The notes beneath the pieces are model-generated. The model was not told the DNA's origin, did no database searches, and saw only the letters and a program-made list of their open reading frames with translations. Below are positions 34,363 through 42,513 of a DNA stretch of 64,000 bases, piece after piece. Source of the stretch: an uncultured Eubacteriales bacterium (GTDB lineage Bacteria > Bacillota_I > Bacilli_A > RF39 > UBA660); assembly GCA_905211265.1 (NCBI GenBank), contig CAJMAC010000002.1, forward strand, positions 1 through 64,000, in the 5' to 3' direction. Both the position numbers and the translations under genes were made by a program. How positions within the stretch are numbered: position 1 is the stretch's first letter; every line of letters begins with the position of its first letter.

Positions 34363-35379
34363 ATGAGTAAAGTAAATAGTAGAGAATATGATAATATTGA
34401 TCCTGGATTTTTATCTGGTGGAGCATCACATGCTAGTTATGAATTAGGTGGTAGTTCTTCAGCAGCAAATAGTAACAATTATGGTTTTACTACTCTTAGA
34501 CCAGAAGATGCTAATAATAATAATGGTTATAGAGGTGTTGATGGTGATATGTTTGTTTCACCTGGAGGTAATGGAAATTTTGGAAGTACGACTTTTCCTA
34601 GTTTTCCTAATTATCGTGGAACGCCAGCTCATGGTTCTCAAGGCAGTTCAGGAGTAGTGTCTATGAACCCTAAGGCATTATATAATACTGCTTTAAATGG
34701 AGTTGATTTAGAAAGTAGAGTTAATGCTAATTTTCAACATTTAGATGATGTTTTTGAAGAGTTAATTCAGTCTGTTCAAACCCCAGAGCTGAATAGTAGA
34801 TTAAAATCTTTGTATGAAACATTTAGAAAAGTTGAAAATGATTTTGATAAAAATAATCAAGTTATTAATAAATTCTTTGAAGGTCAGTTACAAAGTTATA
34901 GTGAACATGCAGAAAAAATCAGTGAAGCTGTAGGTAATTTATCACAAAATAGTGGTAGTAGTAATAGTTCTAATTCTAAGGTGATGCCTATATCTGGTAA
35001 TGTTGGTCATCTTACTAAAGATATTTGGCCTACTGATCCTGGTGCTTATAGAGGTTCAGACAAGATAGGTAACTCATTAGGTGATGTTAATAGTGACAAA
35101 TCTGGAATTGTTGATATTCAACCAGTTAAACCAGGTGTTGAGGTTCAAGGTTCTAGTGATTCATCAAATTCGGGGCCTACGAAAGTTTATACATATGATG
35201 AAACAAGTGGCTTGAGAGAAGCTACTAATGTTGGTCATAAATCTGATTATGATTTAAAGTATGATACTGCATTTGGAGTAAATCCTAATGGTTTTAGTGG
35301 TACTTCTAGTAATGATTCTAGTGATTCAAGTTCATGGACTGCATATGATGGAAATAAAAGGGCTACATATGATAAATAA
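34363..35379 (+). CDS. Gly/Ser/Asn-rich protein with central helical domain, ESX-like cassette
   Basis: Unknown 338-aa protein. Residues 1-100 and 190-338 are low complexity (Gly, Ser, Asn, Asp) and probably disordered. The middle (about 103-190, beginning NPKALYNTALNGVDLESRVN) is a helical hairpin of the size of a WXG100 protein. There is no signal peptide or membrane helix. The start ATG 34363 follows GAGGAGG. Its place between three small helical secretion-type genes suggests it is secreted with them as a surface or effector protein. Confidence 0.6.
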   Translation: MSKVNSREYDNIDPGFLSGGASHASYELGGSSSAANSNNYGFTTLRPEDANNNNGYRGVDGDMFVSPGGNGNFGSTTFPSFPNYRGTPAHGSQGSSGVVSMNPKALYNTALNGVDLESRVNANFQHLDDVFEELIQSVQTPELNSRLKSLYETFRKVENDFDKNNQVINKFFEGQLQSYSEHAEKISEAVGNLSQNSGSSNSSNSKVMPISGNVGHLTKDIWPTDPGAYRGSDKIGNSLGDVNSDKSGIVDIQPVKPGVEVQGSSDSSNSGPTKVYTYDETSGLREATNVGHKSDYDLKYDTAFGVNPNGFSGTSSNDSSDSSSWTAYDGNKRATYDK

Positions 35380-35413
35380 TTGATAATAGAGAAAATTAGT
35401 TTTCTGTATTATA

Positions 35414-35430
35414 TATAACATTTTGTTATA
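35414..35430 (+). repeat. Short palindrome before the WXG100 gene
   Basis: TATAAC-ATTTT-GTTATA lies just ahead of the ribosome site of the next gene. It may be part of an internal promoter (TATAAC) or an operator. Confidence 0.4.
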
Positions 35431-35449
35431 GTTGAAAGGAGGTGAATGT

Positions 35450-35743
35450 ATGGGAGATACATTTAGTGTTGATTTAACTAGATTAGCAAGTAGTATTGAG
35501 GAATTAACTAAATATAAAGGTGATTTAGAAAATAACTCACAAGAATTTGAAGATATTTTAAGAGAAATTAATGCAAATTGGACTAGTGATGTTGGTACTG
35601 ACTTAGAGGATCTAAAAAATGGTCTTAATGACTGTATTTCATGTTTAAATGGATTGGTAATTCCAGTATTAGGCGATATTATTACAATTATGACTGCGTT
35701 AGGTGATGGTACAAAAGATATTGCTTCATCAAGTATTGGATAA
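35450..35743 (+). CDS. WXG100-family (ESAT-6-like) protein
   Basis: The 97-aa length, helix-turn-helix hairpin, central Trp turn (NANWTSDVGTDLEDLKNGL) and lack of signal peptide fit the WXG100 family, here with W-T-S in place of W-x-G. Such proteins form dimers and are exported by EssC-type ATPases. ATG 35450 follows AAAGGAGGTG, an ideal ribosome site; an in-frame start at 35432 has none. It ends IASSSIG, and the next protein ends VSSNIG. No EssC gene is in the window. Confidence 0.75.
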   Translation: MGDTFSVDLTRLASSIEELTKYKGDLENNSQEFEDILREINANWTSDVGTDLEDLKNGLNDCISCLNGLVIPVLGDIITIMTALGDGTKDIASSSIG

Positions 35744-35767
35744 AATATAGGAAAGGAGATGTATTAA

Positions 35768-36079
35768 ATGGGTAGTCTTTCACTATCTCTTGATAAATTA
35801 CGTGAATTAAATACTAGAAGTGAAGATTCTAAAAATAGTTTACTTAGAACTGCTGATTCTTTAACTTCTGAATTAGAAGAAATATTAACTTTTGTTGATA
35901 TTACTGATTTAAATTCAAAGGTATTACAACTAAGAGATAATACAGCTCAACTTACTGGAATGGTAAGTAAGAATTTTGGAACATTAAATGAATTCTTAAA
36001 TACTCAAATTACAAATTATAACAAGTTGGGCGAAGAAGCTGCAGAAGCTGCTGGTAATGTTAGTTCTAATATTGGCTAG
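35768..36079 (+). CDS. Small helical WXG100-sized protein
   Basis: A 103-aa, all-helical protein without signal peptide or Trp turn, containing FVDITDLNSKVLQLRDNTAQ and ending GNVSSNIG. Size, place and C-terminal tail like its neighbour suggest that it is the partner of the preceding WXG100 protein. It may also correspond to the Lap/YwqI-type helpers of LXG loci. Start ATG 35768 follows AAAGGAGATG. It is the last gene of cassette 1, before a terminator that has been split by an IS element. Confidence 0.65.
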   Translation: MGSLSLSLDKLRELNTRSEDSKNSLLRTADSLTSELEEILTFVDITDLNSKVLQLRDNTAQLTGMVSKNFGTLNEFLNTQITNYNKLGEEAAEAAGNVSSNIG

Positions 36080-36100
36080 TAACATTATTTAATATTTGAA

Positions 36101-36126
36101 GTGAACTTATAAGATGTTCACTTTTT
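36101..36126 (+). terminator. Terminator of ESX-like cassette 1, interrupted by the IS
   Basis: GTGAAC (36101-36106) pairs with GTTCAC (36115-36120), followed by TTTTT. The IS begins at about 36127, inside the T tract. The T tract continues beyond the IS at 37639-37644. Confidence 0.75.
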
Positions 36127-37635
36127 GGGTTCTTTGTCAAATAGTGTGGGTGAATAAAAATTCACTATGTCAAAGTAACTGTTCTAAGAAGTTGAAGTTA
36201 TAAAATTTCAACTTCTTTTTCTTTTGAATTAATAAGTACTTTACATATCATTATTTTTGCTTTAAATCTCGTAAATAATCTAAAACCAAAAGCTATTCTT
36301 TTTAATACTTTAATAAAATTATTATTTCCTTTTGCATATCCATTATGATATCCAGTATTAAATGTATTTTTTATATATTCAGTATATACTTTAAGTGTTT
36401 TTATTGATGTTTTTATGTATTCAGATAAATTGTTAAACTTTTTATTTAATGTTACATCCAGAACATTAAAATTATTATTTTGAAAAACATACAATAAATC
36501 TTGATATACTTGATATGTTTCTTCTAATTCACTATCTAATGATACTAGATAATCAACATTATCTTGTTCAGTAGTTAAGTCATTGAAACAAGGATATTTT
36601 TTCCAAGTTGAACAATTTAATTCAAATCTAGATTTCAAAATATTTTTCCAGTATCTTTTAAGTTTATTGTAATTATCTTTATTTTTCTTCATAGTTTTAA
36701 TTCTTGCTTTATTTAGTAATTTTGAAATTAATTCAATTAAATGAAATTTATCAATAACTATTAAGGCATTTGGAAACATTGCCTTAATTAAAGAAATATA
36801 GGGCACATACATATCAATAATAACAACTTCTACATTCATTCTTGAACTTCTTGAATATCTAGAAAAATACTTCATTAAATTATTTAATTTTCTATCTTCA
36901 ACAATATCAATGATTTTTCCAGTTTTTTCGTTACATACTTGAAAACTCATTGCACCATCGGCAGATTTTACTGATTTAAATTCATCAAATGATAAAACTT
37001 TTGGTAAATATTTTTATACACTTTATCATCAAGTTGATAGTAAGAATCAATGATTTTTTCAACAGTGTTGGGAGATACATTATTATCTATAGCAATATCT
37101 TTTTCAGATCTTTTTTTAATTAAATCAACAGCAATTGAATGTTTTGTATTATTAGAGATATTGCATCCATAGTTAACGATTTTTGTAGTACAGGTAAATG
37201 TTCTATTGCAATTATTGCAATAATATCTTTGTTTATCTAATGATAAATAAGTATTAAGTTTTGATACAGAAGGTATTTTAATTAATGAGTTTTTAAATCC
37301 ATGTTTTTCTATTTTTTCATCATAATATGTTCCACATTTTGGACAACATTCTAGAATATATGTAAGAAATCCTTGATAAACTAAACTTCTTTTACCTTTA
37401 ATATTTTCTTCTTTTACAAATTCTTTGTAAAAATGTATGTTTTCCTATTCCATATTTAGCACTTTTAATATATAATAATCTTAAGATATTTAAATCAATT
37501 TCTTTCAGTGTTTGTTTTTGTTAATTACATTGTATCATAGGAATCTGAAGGTGTCTCTTTTTTTTATAAAAAATTGGTGAGAGTAATTTTAGTTATCCAT
37601 ACCAAATATTATATAACCTGTTATAAGACAAGAGT
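36127..37635 (-). mobile_element. ISL3-family insertion sequence, inactive
   Basis: The element is about 1.5 kb and encodes an ISL3-type transposase on the minus strand. The left end GGGTTCTTTGTCAAATAGTG looks like an ISL3 terminal repeat. The right end, read inward, is ACTCTTGTCTTATAACAGG, sharing TTGTC-xx-ATA but offset by three bases. An 8-base direct repeat CACTTTTT flanks it (36119-36126 and 37636-37643), the duplication size usual for ISL3. Ends are therefore exact to within about 3 bases. It landed in the terminator between two ESX-like cassettes. Confidence 0.75.
36198..37500 (-). pseudogene. ISL3-family transposase, frameshifted
   Basis: The 3' part (36198-36950) reads the DDE domain: VVIIDMYVPYISLIKAMFP, then LIVIDKFHLIELISKLLNKAR, and a C-terminal YHNGYAKGNNNFIK. 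Upstream on the same strand the zinc-finger and HTH parts are readable in another frame: CCPKCGTYYDE, RYYCNNCNRTF and SEKDIAIDNNVSPNTVEKII. The frames join if one A is restored in the A5 run at 37011-37015. A second shift seems to lie near 37440 between KYGIGK and HFYKEFVKEENIK. The enzyme is therefore inactive. Confidence 0.88.
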
Positions 37636-37764
37636 CACTTTTTTATACAGAAATGTATCACATCAATTGTGGCACAATACTACTTTTTTTGTATTAATTT
37701 TTATTTTTCTTTACTTTTGCTTATTTTTTTGATATAATTTTTTTATGATATGGGTGGTGATAAA
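37636..37764. other. Intergenic region between IS and ESX-like cassette 2
   Basis: It contains the second copy of CACTTTTT, then AT-rich sequence with the cassette 2 promoter. No gene is seen. Confidence 0.6.
37710..37738 (+). promoter_or_regulatory. Promoter of ESX-like cassette 2
   Basis: TTTACT (37710-37715), 17-base spacer, TATAAT (37733-37738), the same as at cassette 1 (33803-33831). Confidence 0.75.
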
Positions 37765-38193
37765 ATGAGCGAAATTAGTGCTTCTAATAGTTCTAGTAGT
37801 TCTTCTTCAAAATCTAATAATAATGCAGCAATTTTGGAACAAATAAAGGGAATACAAAAAACTATTGATACCTTAAATAATCAAATTAAACAAATTGAAG
37901 ATGCGATGGAAAAGGTTAGTAGTTGTCCAAGAGATGGAATTTCACAGGCAAATTCTTCTTTTAAATGGATTGTTAATAATATGGATAATTATTGGAGTGC
38001 TACAAATAGTGTTTCTATTGCTAAAGTTAAAGATATTTTAACTAAGGTTGGTGAACAATGTGGTTCTGGTGGTAAAATTTTATCACAAGAAGGTGCTGTT
38101 ATGGCTGCTGCTGAAGCTAAAATTGCTGAATATAAAGCAAGGATAACTTTACTAGAAAATGAAATTGAAACTTTAGAAGCTTTATTAGAATAA
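37765..38193 (+). CDS. Small helical ESX/LXG-associated protein, paralogue of the 33868 product
   Basis: A 142-aa helical protein with a Ser/Asn-rich start and coiled-coil ends (KTIDTLNNQIKQIEDAM; ARITLLENEIETLEALL). The central NSSFKWIVNNMDNYW matches NSFNYIKNNSNNYW in the protein encoded at 33868, and AAILEQIK matches SAILNEIK, so the two are paralogues heading parallel cassettes. No signal peptide. ATG 37765 follows GGGTGGTG. It is probably a secretion helper for the two hydrolases encoded next. Confidence 0.65.
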   Translation: MSEISASNSSSSSSSKSNNNAAILEQIKGIQKTIDTLNNQIKQIEDAMEKVSSCPRDGISQANSSFKWIVNNMDNYWSATNSVSIAKVKDILTKVGEQCGSGGKILSQEGAVMAAAEAKIAEYKARITLLENEIETLEALLE

Positions 38194-38207
38194 AGGATGT
38201 GATATTT

Positions 38208-39440
38208 ATGCCGAAAGAATATAATTATATTAATACAGATTATGATTCTGATGCAAGTACTGATGATATTGATGTTTCTTATAATGATTTAGGTACTGAT
38301 ATATTTCATGCTGATATTGATAATTCAACTTTATCTTTTTATAACTTAGGTAATGTTCATGTTGATTACATTGAAATGAAAAGAGAAACTGAAAGAATTG
38401 ATGTTATTGGTAGAAGTGCTGTTGATCAACTTTGCTTGTTAGCAAGTGCATTATGTAATCTTGCTAGTTTGGTTGGTTATTCAATTGATACTAGTGGTTT
38501 TGATGCAGAATCTTTAGGACTAGATTCTTTTCCTTTGGCTATTGAAGAGGGAAATTATAGTGGTATGTCTGAGATGTTGGCTGCTTCAACTGAATATGCT
38601 TTATCACTTTATGATAATATTTCAAATGTTATTCATATTATGAATAGTCAAATAAATATGTATCAGGAACAGGCTAATATTACTAAGGAACAATTACTTA
38701 AATTAAATAATATGGTTAATCAGGTGTTGAAAAATCCTGAACTTACTTATAGAAATGTTGATGGTGTTTTATGTCACATTTATTATAATGATTTATTACT
38801 TGAATATAAGAAGGCTCAACTTGTTGCTGATTATGGAATAGCTAACTTTGATGACTTGCTTGTATCTTGTGATAATAATAATGAGGTTAACTTATATAGT
38901 TATATTGAAAATAATTTACAAGATGAAATGAGATTAGTTGGTGTTTCTACTGGAAAAGAGTATTTGAGATATATACTTGATTCTGCTGAGAAGGGTGCTT
39001 TAACAAATAGAGAAAAGGCTGTAAGGGGAGCAATTGCTTTGAATAATTTTTTGGGTGACAATAATATTACATTGAGATATTCTTATGGTGGCGGTCATAC
39101 TAATTTTGATTTAAATGATTTGTCAACTGCAACTGATTGTAGTTCATATGTATCAATTTTAGTTAAAGAAGGAAATCCTAATTTTAATAGTGGTTCTACA
39201 GGAACTTTTTTGGCTGATAAAGATAATATTACTACTGTTGATATTAATAATATTTTACCTGGTGATATTCTTACATCTTATGGTCATGCTAGATATGTTC
39301 TTTACGTTGATAAAGATAATGATTTTGTTATAACTACGGAAAATCTTAATTCTGGTATTGGTTCTGCTGTTAGAAAATATTCAATAAGTGACTTGATTAA
39401 TACAGGATATTTTACTTATCATGTTAAATATGATGAGTAA
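38208..39440 (+). CDS. ESX/LXG-like secreted protein with C-terminal NlpC/P60-like hydrolase domain
   Basis: Residues 1-230 share a domain with the next protein: DIF.A.I...LSFYNLG.VHVDYIEM, LASLVGYS.D.SGFD...LGLDSFP and a helical region with HIMN.Q. The C-terminal part resembles an NlpC/P60 peptidase: Cys311 in TATDCSSYVSILVK, LPGDIL and His360 in YGHARYVLYVDKD. Such enzymes cut peptidoglycan stem peptides. With 410 aa and no signal peptide, export by a type VII system is the likely route, the N-terminal domain playing the part of LXG. ATG 38208 follows AAGGATGTG. No immunity gene is evident. Confidence 0.72.
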   Translation: MPKEYNYINTDYDSDASTDDIDVSYNDLGTDIFHADIDNSTLSFYNLGNVHVDYIEMKRETERIDVIGRSAVDQLCLLASALCNLASLVGYSIDTSGFDAESLGLDSFPLAIEEGNYSGMSEMLAASTEYALSLYDNISNVIHIMNSQINMYQEQANITKEQLLKLNNMVNQVLKNPELTYRNVDGVLCHIYYNDLLLEYKKAQLVADYGIANFDDLLVSCDNNNEVNLYSYIENNLQDEMRLVGVSTGKEYLRYILDSAEKGALTNREKAVRGAIALNNFLGDNNITLRYSYGGGHTNFDLNDLSTATDCSSYVSILVKEGNPNFNSGSTGTFLADKDNITTVDINNILPGDILTSYGHARYVLYVDKDNDFVITTENLNSGIGSAVRKYSISDLINTGYFTYHVKYDE

Positions 39441-39483
39441 AGTAAAAATTTGATTTACAATAAATAATTTATGGAGGTGTTTT

Positions 39484-40671
39484 ATGAGCAATAGTAGTTC
39501 TGATAATAACATTGTATATATTAAGCCTACAATTATATATCAAAATGAAATTAATGATAAGAGGGAGAATCCAACTTCATATGTTGATCAGTATTTATAC
39601 TCTGATATTGGTTCGGATATATTTGATGCTTCTATTCCTGATGGCGCATTATCATTTTATAATTTAGGTATTGTTCATGTTGACTATATTGAGATGTCAA
39701 GAGAGGCACAAAGAATTACTGAAATTTCTACATCTGCTATGTCGCAACTTGGTGTTCTTGCTGGGGCAATATCTGCACTTGCTAGTTTGGTCGGTTATTC
39801 ACTTGATTTAAGTGGTTTTGATATGCAATCGTTAGGATTGGATAGTTTTCCCAATGTAAGTGAAGAAGATAACTATAGCAATATGTCTTTGGCTGATGCT
39901 ACTTCAAGTTCTTATATGATGGGGCTTGCGGATAATATTTCTTATGCTGTTCATATTATGAATACTCAAATGCAGCAATACAAAGATTTATCTGGTATGA
40001 CATCTGATGAAATTACAAAGTTAGATTCATTAGTCAATCAGGTTCTTACTAATCCAAACTTGCTTTATACGGATAATTCTGGCGAAAGGCGATATATTTC
40101 TTATAATAGTTTGCTTAATGCTTATAAAGCAAAAGAACGTCAAATGTATCAAATAGATAATATAAATTTATATAATGCTGATGGTTCAGTTAATCAGGAT
40201 GCTTTGGATAGTTTACGTTCATTGTTGGCAGATGAAGTTGCAAATAGAAGTGGTAAATTTATGACTTCTGAAGAAGGTAATAGTTTAGGATATTTACAAT
40301 GTACTTGGTGGGCAAATGCAAGAGCTAGCCAATTTTTGGGAGAAAATTATCCTACTCTTCTAGGTAATGGCGGTGATTATTACTTTATAAATCAAGAAAA
40401 TAATTGGTTTGAATATGGTACTGAGCCTCGTCCTAATTCTCTTGTTGTTTATCCGTTCGGTGAATATGGTCACGTAGCTTATGTTGAGGCTGTTGATGAA
40501 GTTAATGGTAAGATATATATAAGTGATGCGGATAGTGGTAAGGTTTTTAGAGGAGTTGAGGAACTAGGGAAGAATGGTGAATGGTTAGGTTATTCTCCTA
40601 TTGGTTATATTTATTTAGATAGTCCAATAAATAATAGTAGTACAACTGACACAAATGGCGAAAGTAAATAA
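39484..40671 (+). CDS. ESX/LXG-like secreted protein with C-terminal CHAP hydrolase domain
   Basis: The N-terminal 230 residues are paralogous to the preceding protein (LSFYNLGIVHVDYIEM, LASLVGYSLDLSGFD, LGLDSFP). The C-terminal domain is CHAP: Cys273 in YLQCTWWANARASQFLG, PNSLVVYP, His330 in YGHVAYVEAVD and a final GYIYL. CHAP domains are peptidoglycan amidases or endopeptidases. There is no signal peptide. The site GGAGGTG precedes ATG 39484. Its codons are a little less AT-biased in places. The two neighbours thus look like one export module joined to two different catalytic ends. Confidence 0.75.
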   Translation: MSNSSSDNNIVYIKPTIIYQNEINDKRENPTSYVDQYLYSDIGSDIFDASIPDGALSFYNLGIVHVDYIEMSREAQRITEISTSAMSQLGVLAGAISALASLVGYSLDLSGFDMQSLGLDSFPNVSEEDNYSNMSLADATSSSYMMGLADNISYAVHIMNTQMQQYKDLSGMTSDEITKLDSLVNQVLTNPNLLYTDNSGERRYISYNSLLNAYKAKERQMYQIDNINLYNADGSVNQDALDSLRSLLADEVANRSGKFMTSEEGNSLGYLQCTWWANARASQFLGENYPTLLGNGGDYYFINQENNWFEYGTEPRPNSLVVYPFGEYGHVAYVEAVDEVNGKIYISDADSGKVFRGVEELGKNGEWLGYSPIGYIYLDSPINNSSTTDTNGESK

Positions 40672-40700
40672 AAATGGGAATTTTATTCTCATTTTTCTTT
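40671..40700 (+). terminator. Terminator of ESX-like cassette 2
   Basis: AAAATGGGAA, loop TTTTA, TTCTCATTTT, T-rich tail. A TATAAT box for ftsY follows at 40721-40726. Confidence 0.82.
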
Positions 40701-40751
40701 TAAATTATATAAAATTGTTGTATAATATATTTATGTTACAGGAGGATTTAT

Positions 40752-41714
40752 ATGGGACTATTTGATAAAATAAAAAAAGTTTTTGTTTCTAAAGAAAAAG
40801 AAGATAAAGTATATGACGAAGGATTAAAAAAATCTAGAAATGAATTTGTTTCTCAGTTAAGTAATTTGAGTAAAAAATATAAAAATATATCTGAAGATTA
40901 TTTTGAAGAGTTAGAAAATATTTTAATTATGGCAGATATTGGTGTTAATACTGTTATGAATTTTGTTGATAAATTAAGAGATAGAGTAAAGAAAGAACAT
41001 ATTATCGATAGTGAAATTTTAAAAGAAATAATTGTTGATGAGTTACTTATTATGTATGTTGATAATGGTGTTGTTAGTACTAAAATTAATATAAATAGTA
41101 ATCCTTCGGTTATTTTATTTGTTGGAGTTAATGGAGTAGGTAAGACTACTACGATTGGTAAAATGGCTTCGAAATATCGAAAAGAAGGAAAAAAAGTTAT
41201 GCTTATTGCAGGTGATACTTTTAGAGCAGGTGCAGTAGAGCAAATTGTAGAATGGGGAAAAAGAACTGATTGTTATGTTGAATATTCTACGAATAAAGAT
41301 CCTTCTTCGGTTATTTATGATGGATTAGTTAAGGCTACTAATGAAAATTATGATATTGTTTTAGTGGATACTGCAGGTAGACTTCAAAATAAGGTTAATT
41401 TAATGAATGAACTTGAAAAAATAAATAAAGTTATTAAGAAAGTTATTCCAGATGCTCCCCATGAAACATTACTTGTAATTGATGCTACTACTGGTCAAAA
41501 TGGTATTAGTCAAGCTAAGTCATTTAAAGAGATTACAGATATAACTGGTATTGTATTAACTAAATTAGATGGAACTGCTAAGGGTGGTATAGTTATTGCT
41601 ATAAAAGAAGAGGTTGGAATACCTGTTAAATTAATCGGTTTAGGTGAAAAAGAAGAAGATTTAAAAGTATTTGATATTGAAAAATATATATATGGATTAT
41701 TTAAAGATTTATAG
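40752..41714 (+). CDS. ftsY: Signal recognition particle receptor FtsY
   Basis: The NG domain is complete: helical N domain (residues 1-110), G1 GVNGVGKTTTIGKMASKY, AGDTFRAGAVEQI, DTAGR, TKLDGTAKGG and a C-terminal GLGEKEEDLKVFD. FtsY docks ribosomes carrying membrane proteins at the membrane through the SRP. The acidic N-terminal A domain of some bacteria is absent, as usual in Firmicutes (320 aa). Ribosome site AGGAGG. The genes for a small membrane protein and YlxM follow closely, but ffh is not here. Confidence 0.96.
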   Translation: MGLFDKIKKVFVSKEKEDKVYDEGLKKSRNEFVSQLSNLSKKYKNISEDYFEELENILIMADIGVNTVMNFVDKLRDRVKKEHIIDSEILKEIIVDELLIMYVDNGVVSTKININSNPSVILFVGVNGVGKTTTIGKMASKYRKEGKKVMLIAGDTFRAGAVEQIVEWGKRTDCYVEYSTNKDPSSVIYDGLVKATNENYDIVLVDTAGRLQNKVNLMNELEKINKVIKKVIPDAPHETLLVIDATTGQNGISQAKSFKEITDITGIVLTKLDGTAKGGIVIAIKEEVGIPVKLIGLGEKEEDLKVFDIEKYIYGLFKDL

Positions 41715-41728
41715 AAAGGGTGAAAAGT

Positions 41729-42040
41729 ATGGGTTTTAATTTAAAAAATATTAAGAAAGGTAAGAAAAGTATAGATAATAAGAAAAAAGCAAGCGCAAAA
41801 GATTATGAAAGATATGCTTGTTATGTTGTAGGATTATTAATTATATTGCTATTTGGTGCAGTTATTAAAAATGCAATATTTGTACCAGCATTATTAATTA
41901 CTATTGGATTAGAGTTATTTTGTATTGCTTATTATTTTATTGATGATAAATCAAAAAAGAAAACAGTTTATGGATTATTTATATTTGGTGTTGCTTTAGT
42001 ACTTTTTGCAGTTATCTATACGATTGTTAAAGTTGTTTAA
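41729..42040 (+). CDS. Small membrane protein (103 aa)
   Basis: Unknown. A Lys-rich N-terminus (LKNIKKGKKSIDNKKKAS) is followed by three hydrophobic helices, the last ending at the C-terminus. ATG 41729 follows GAAAGGGTG; an in-frame GTG at 41720 is inside the ribosome site. It lies 14 bases after ftsY and one base before ylxM, so it is part of the SRP-linked operon. Confidence 0.6.
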   Translation: MGFNLKNIKKGKKSIDNKKKASAKDYERYACYVVGLLIILLFGAVIKNAIFVPALLITIGLELFCIAYYFIDDKSKKKTVYGLFIFGVALVLFAVIYTIVKVV

Positions 42041-42041
42041 T

Positions 42042-42341
42042 ATGGAAGAAAGAGATTATTACATTATTTTATATGATTTATATTCATCATTATTTTCTGC
42101 AAAACAAAAAGGGTATTTTGAAGATTATTATTTTAATAATTTGTCATTATCTGAGATTAGTGAAAATGTTGGTGTAAGTAGAAATGCAATACATAAAAGT
42201 ATTAAATCTATTGAGAAAAAGTTATTATTTTATGAAGATAATTTAAAGTTATATAAAAAGAATTTAGAGGTAAATAACATTATTAAGAATATTAGTGATA
42301 AGAATATTAGAAAAAAGTTAGAAGGTATATTTTATGAATGA
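42042..42341 (+). CDS. ylxM: YlxM-family DNA-binding/SRP-associated protein
   Basis: A 99-aa protein with a sigma-70 region-4-like HTH: YDLYSSLFSAKQKGYFEDYY, then LSLSEISENVGVSRNAIHKS. YlxM usually precedes ffh and is thought to act on the SRP system; here it stands near ftsY instead. ATG 42042 begins one base after the preceding stop; longer in-frame starts would overlap that gene by 35 bases. The next small gene overlaps its end. Confidence 0.85.
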   Translation: MEERDYYIILYDLYSSLFSAKQKGYFEDYYFNNLSLSEISENVGVSRNAIHKSIKSIEKKLLFYEDNLKLYKKNLEVNNIIKNISDKNIRKKLEGIFYE

Positions 42342-42510
42342 TGGATTAAATTTTAAAATAGAAGATAAGAAAATGCCTATTGATGAATTGCCTATGGTTG
42401 ATTTTGATAATAATAGAAAAATGAGTTATGGTTTTGTTAATATTATTTTTCTTAGTGCAGGTATATTTACTTTTGCTATGTGGATAATGTTATTATTTTT
42501 TAGGAGGTAA
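42334..42510 (+). CDS. Very small membrane protein (58 aa)
   Basis: ATG 42334 to TAA 42508-42510 gives a 58-residue protein with an acidic N-terminus (IDELPMVDFDNN) and one long hydrophobic helix ending LLFFRR. It overlaps the end of ylxM by 8 bases, and its final codons and stop form the AGGAGG site of the AAA protein gene, so translation of the three genes is coupled. Function unknown; a membrane anchor for the AAA protein is a possibility. Confidence 0.6.
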   Translation: MNDGLNFKIEDKKMPIDELPMVDFDNNRKMSYGFVNIIFLSAGIFTFAMWIMLLFFRR

Positions 42511-42513
42511 TTT

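Noticed and set aside
37510..37621. Alternative right end of the IS at about 37621
   Set aside because: The segment GGTTATATAATATTTGG (complement) resembles the left end only weakly, while the CACTTTTT repeat and TTGTC-xx-ATA match favour about 37635.
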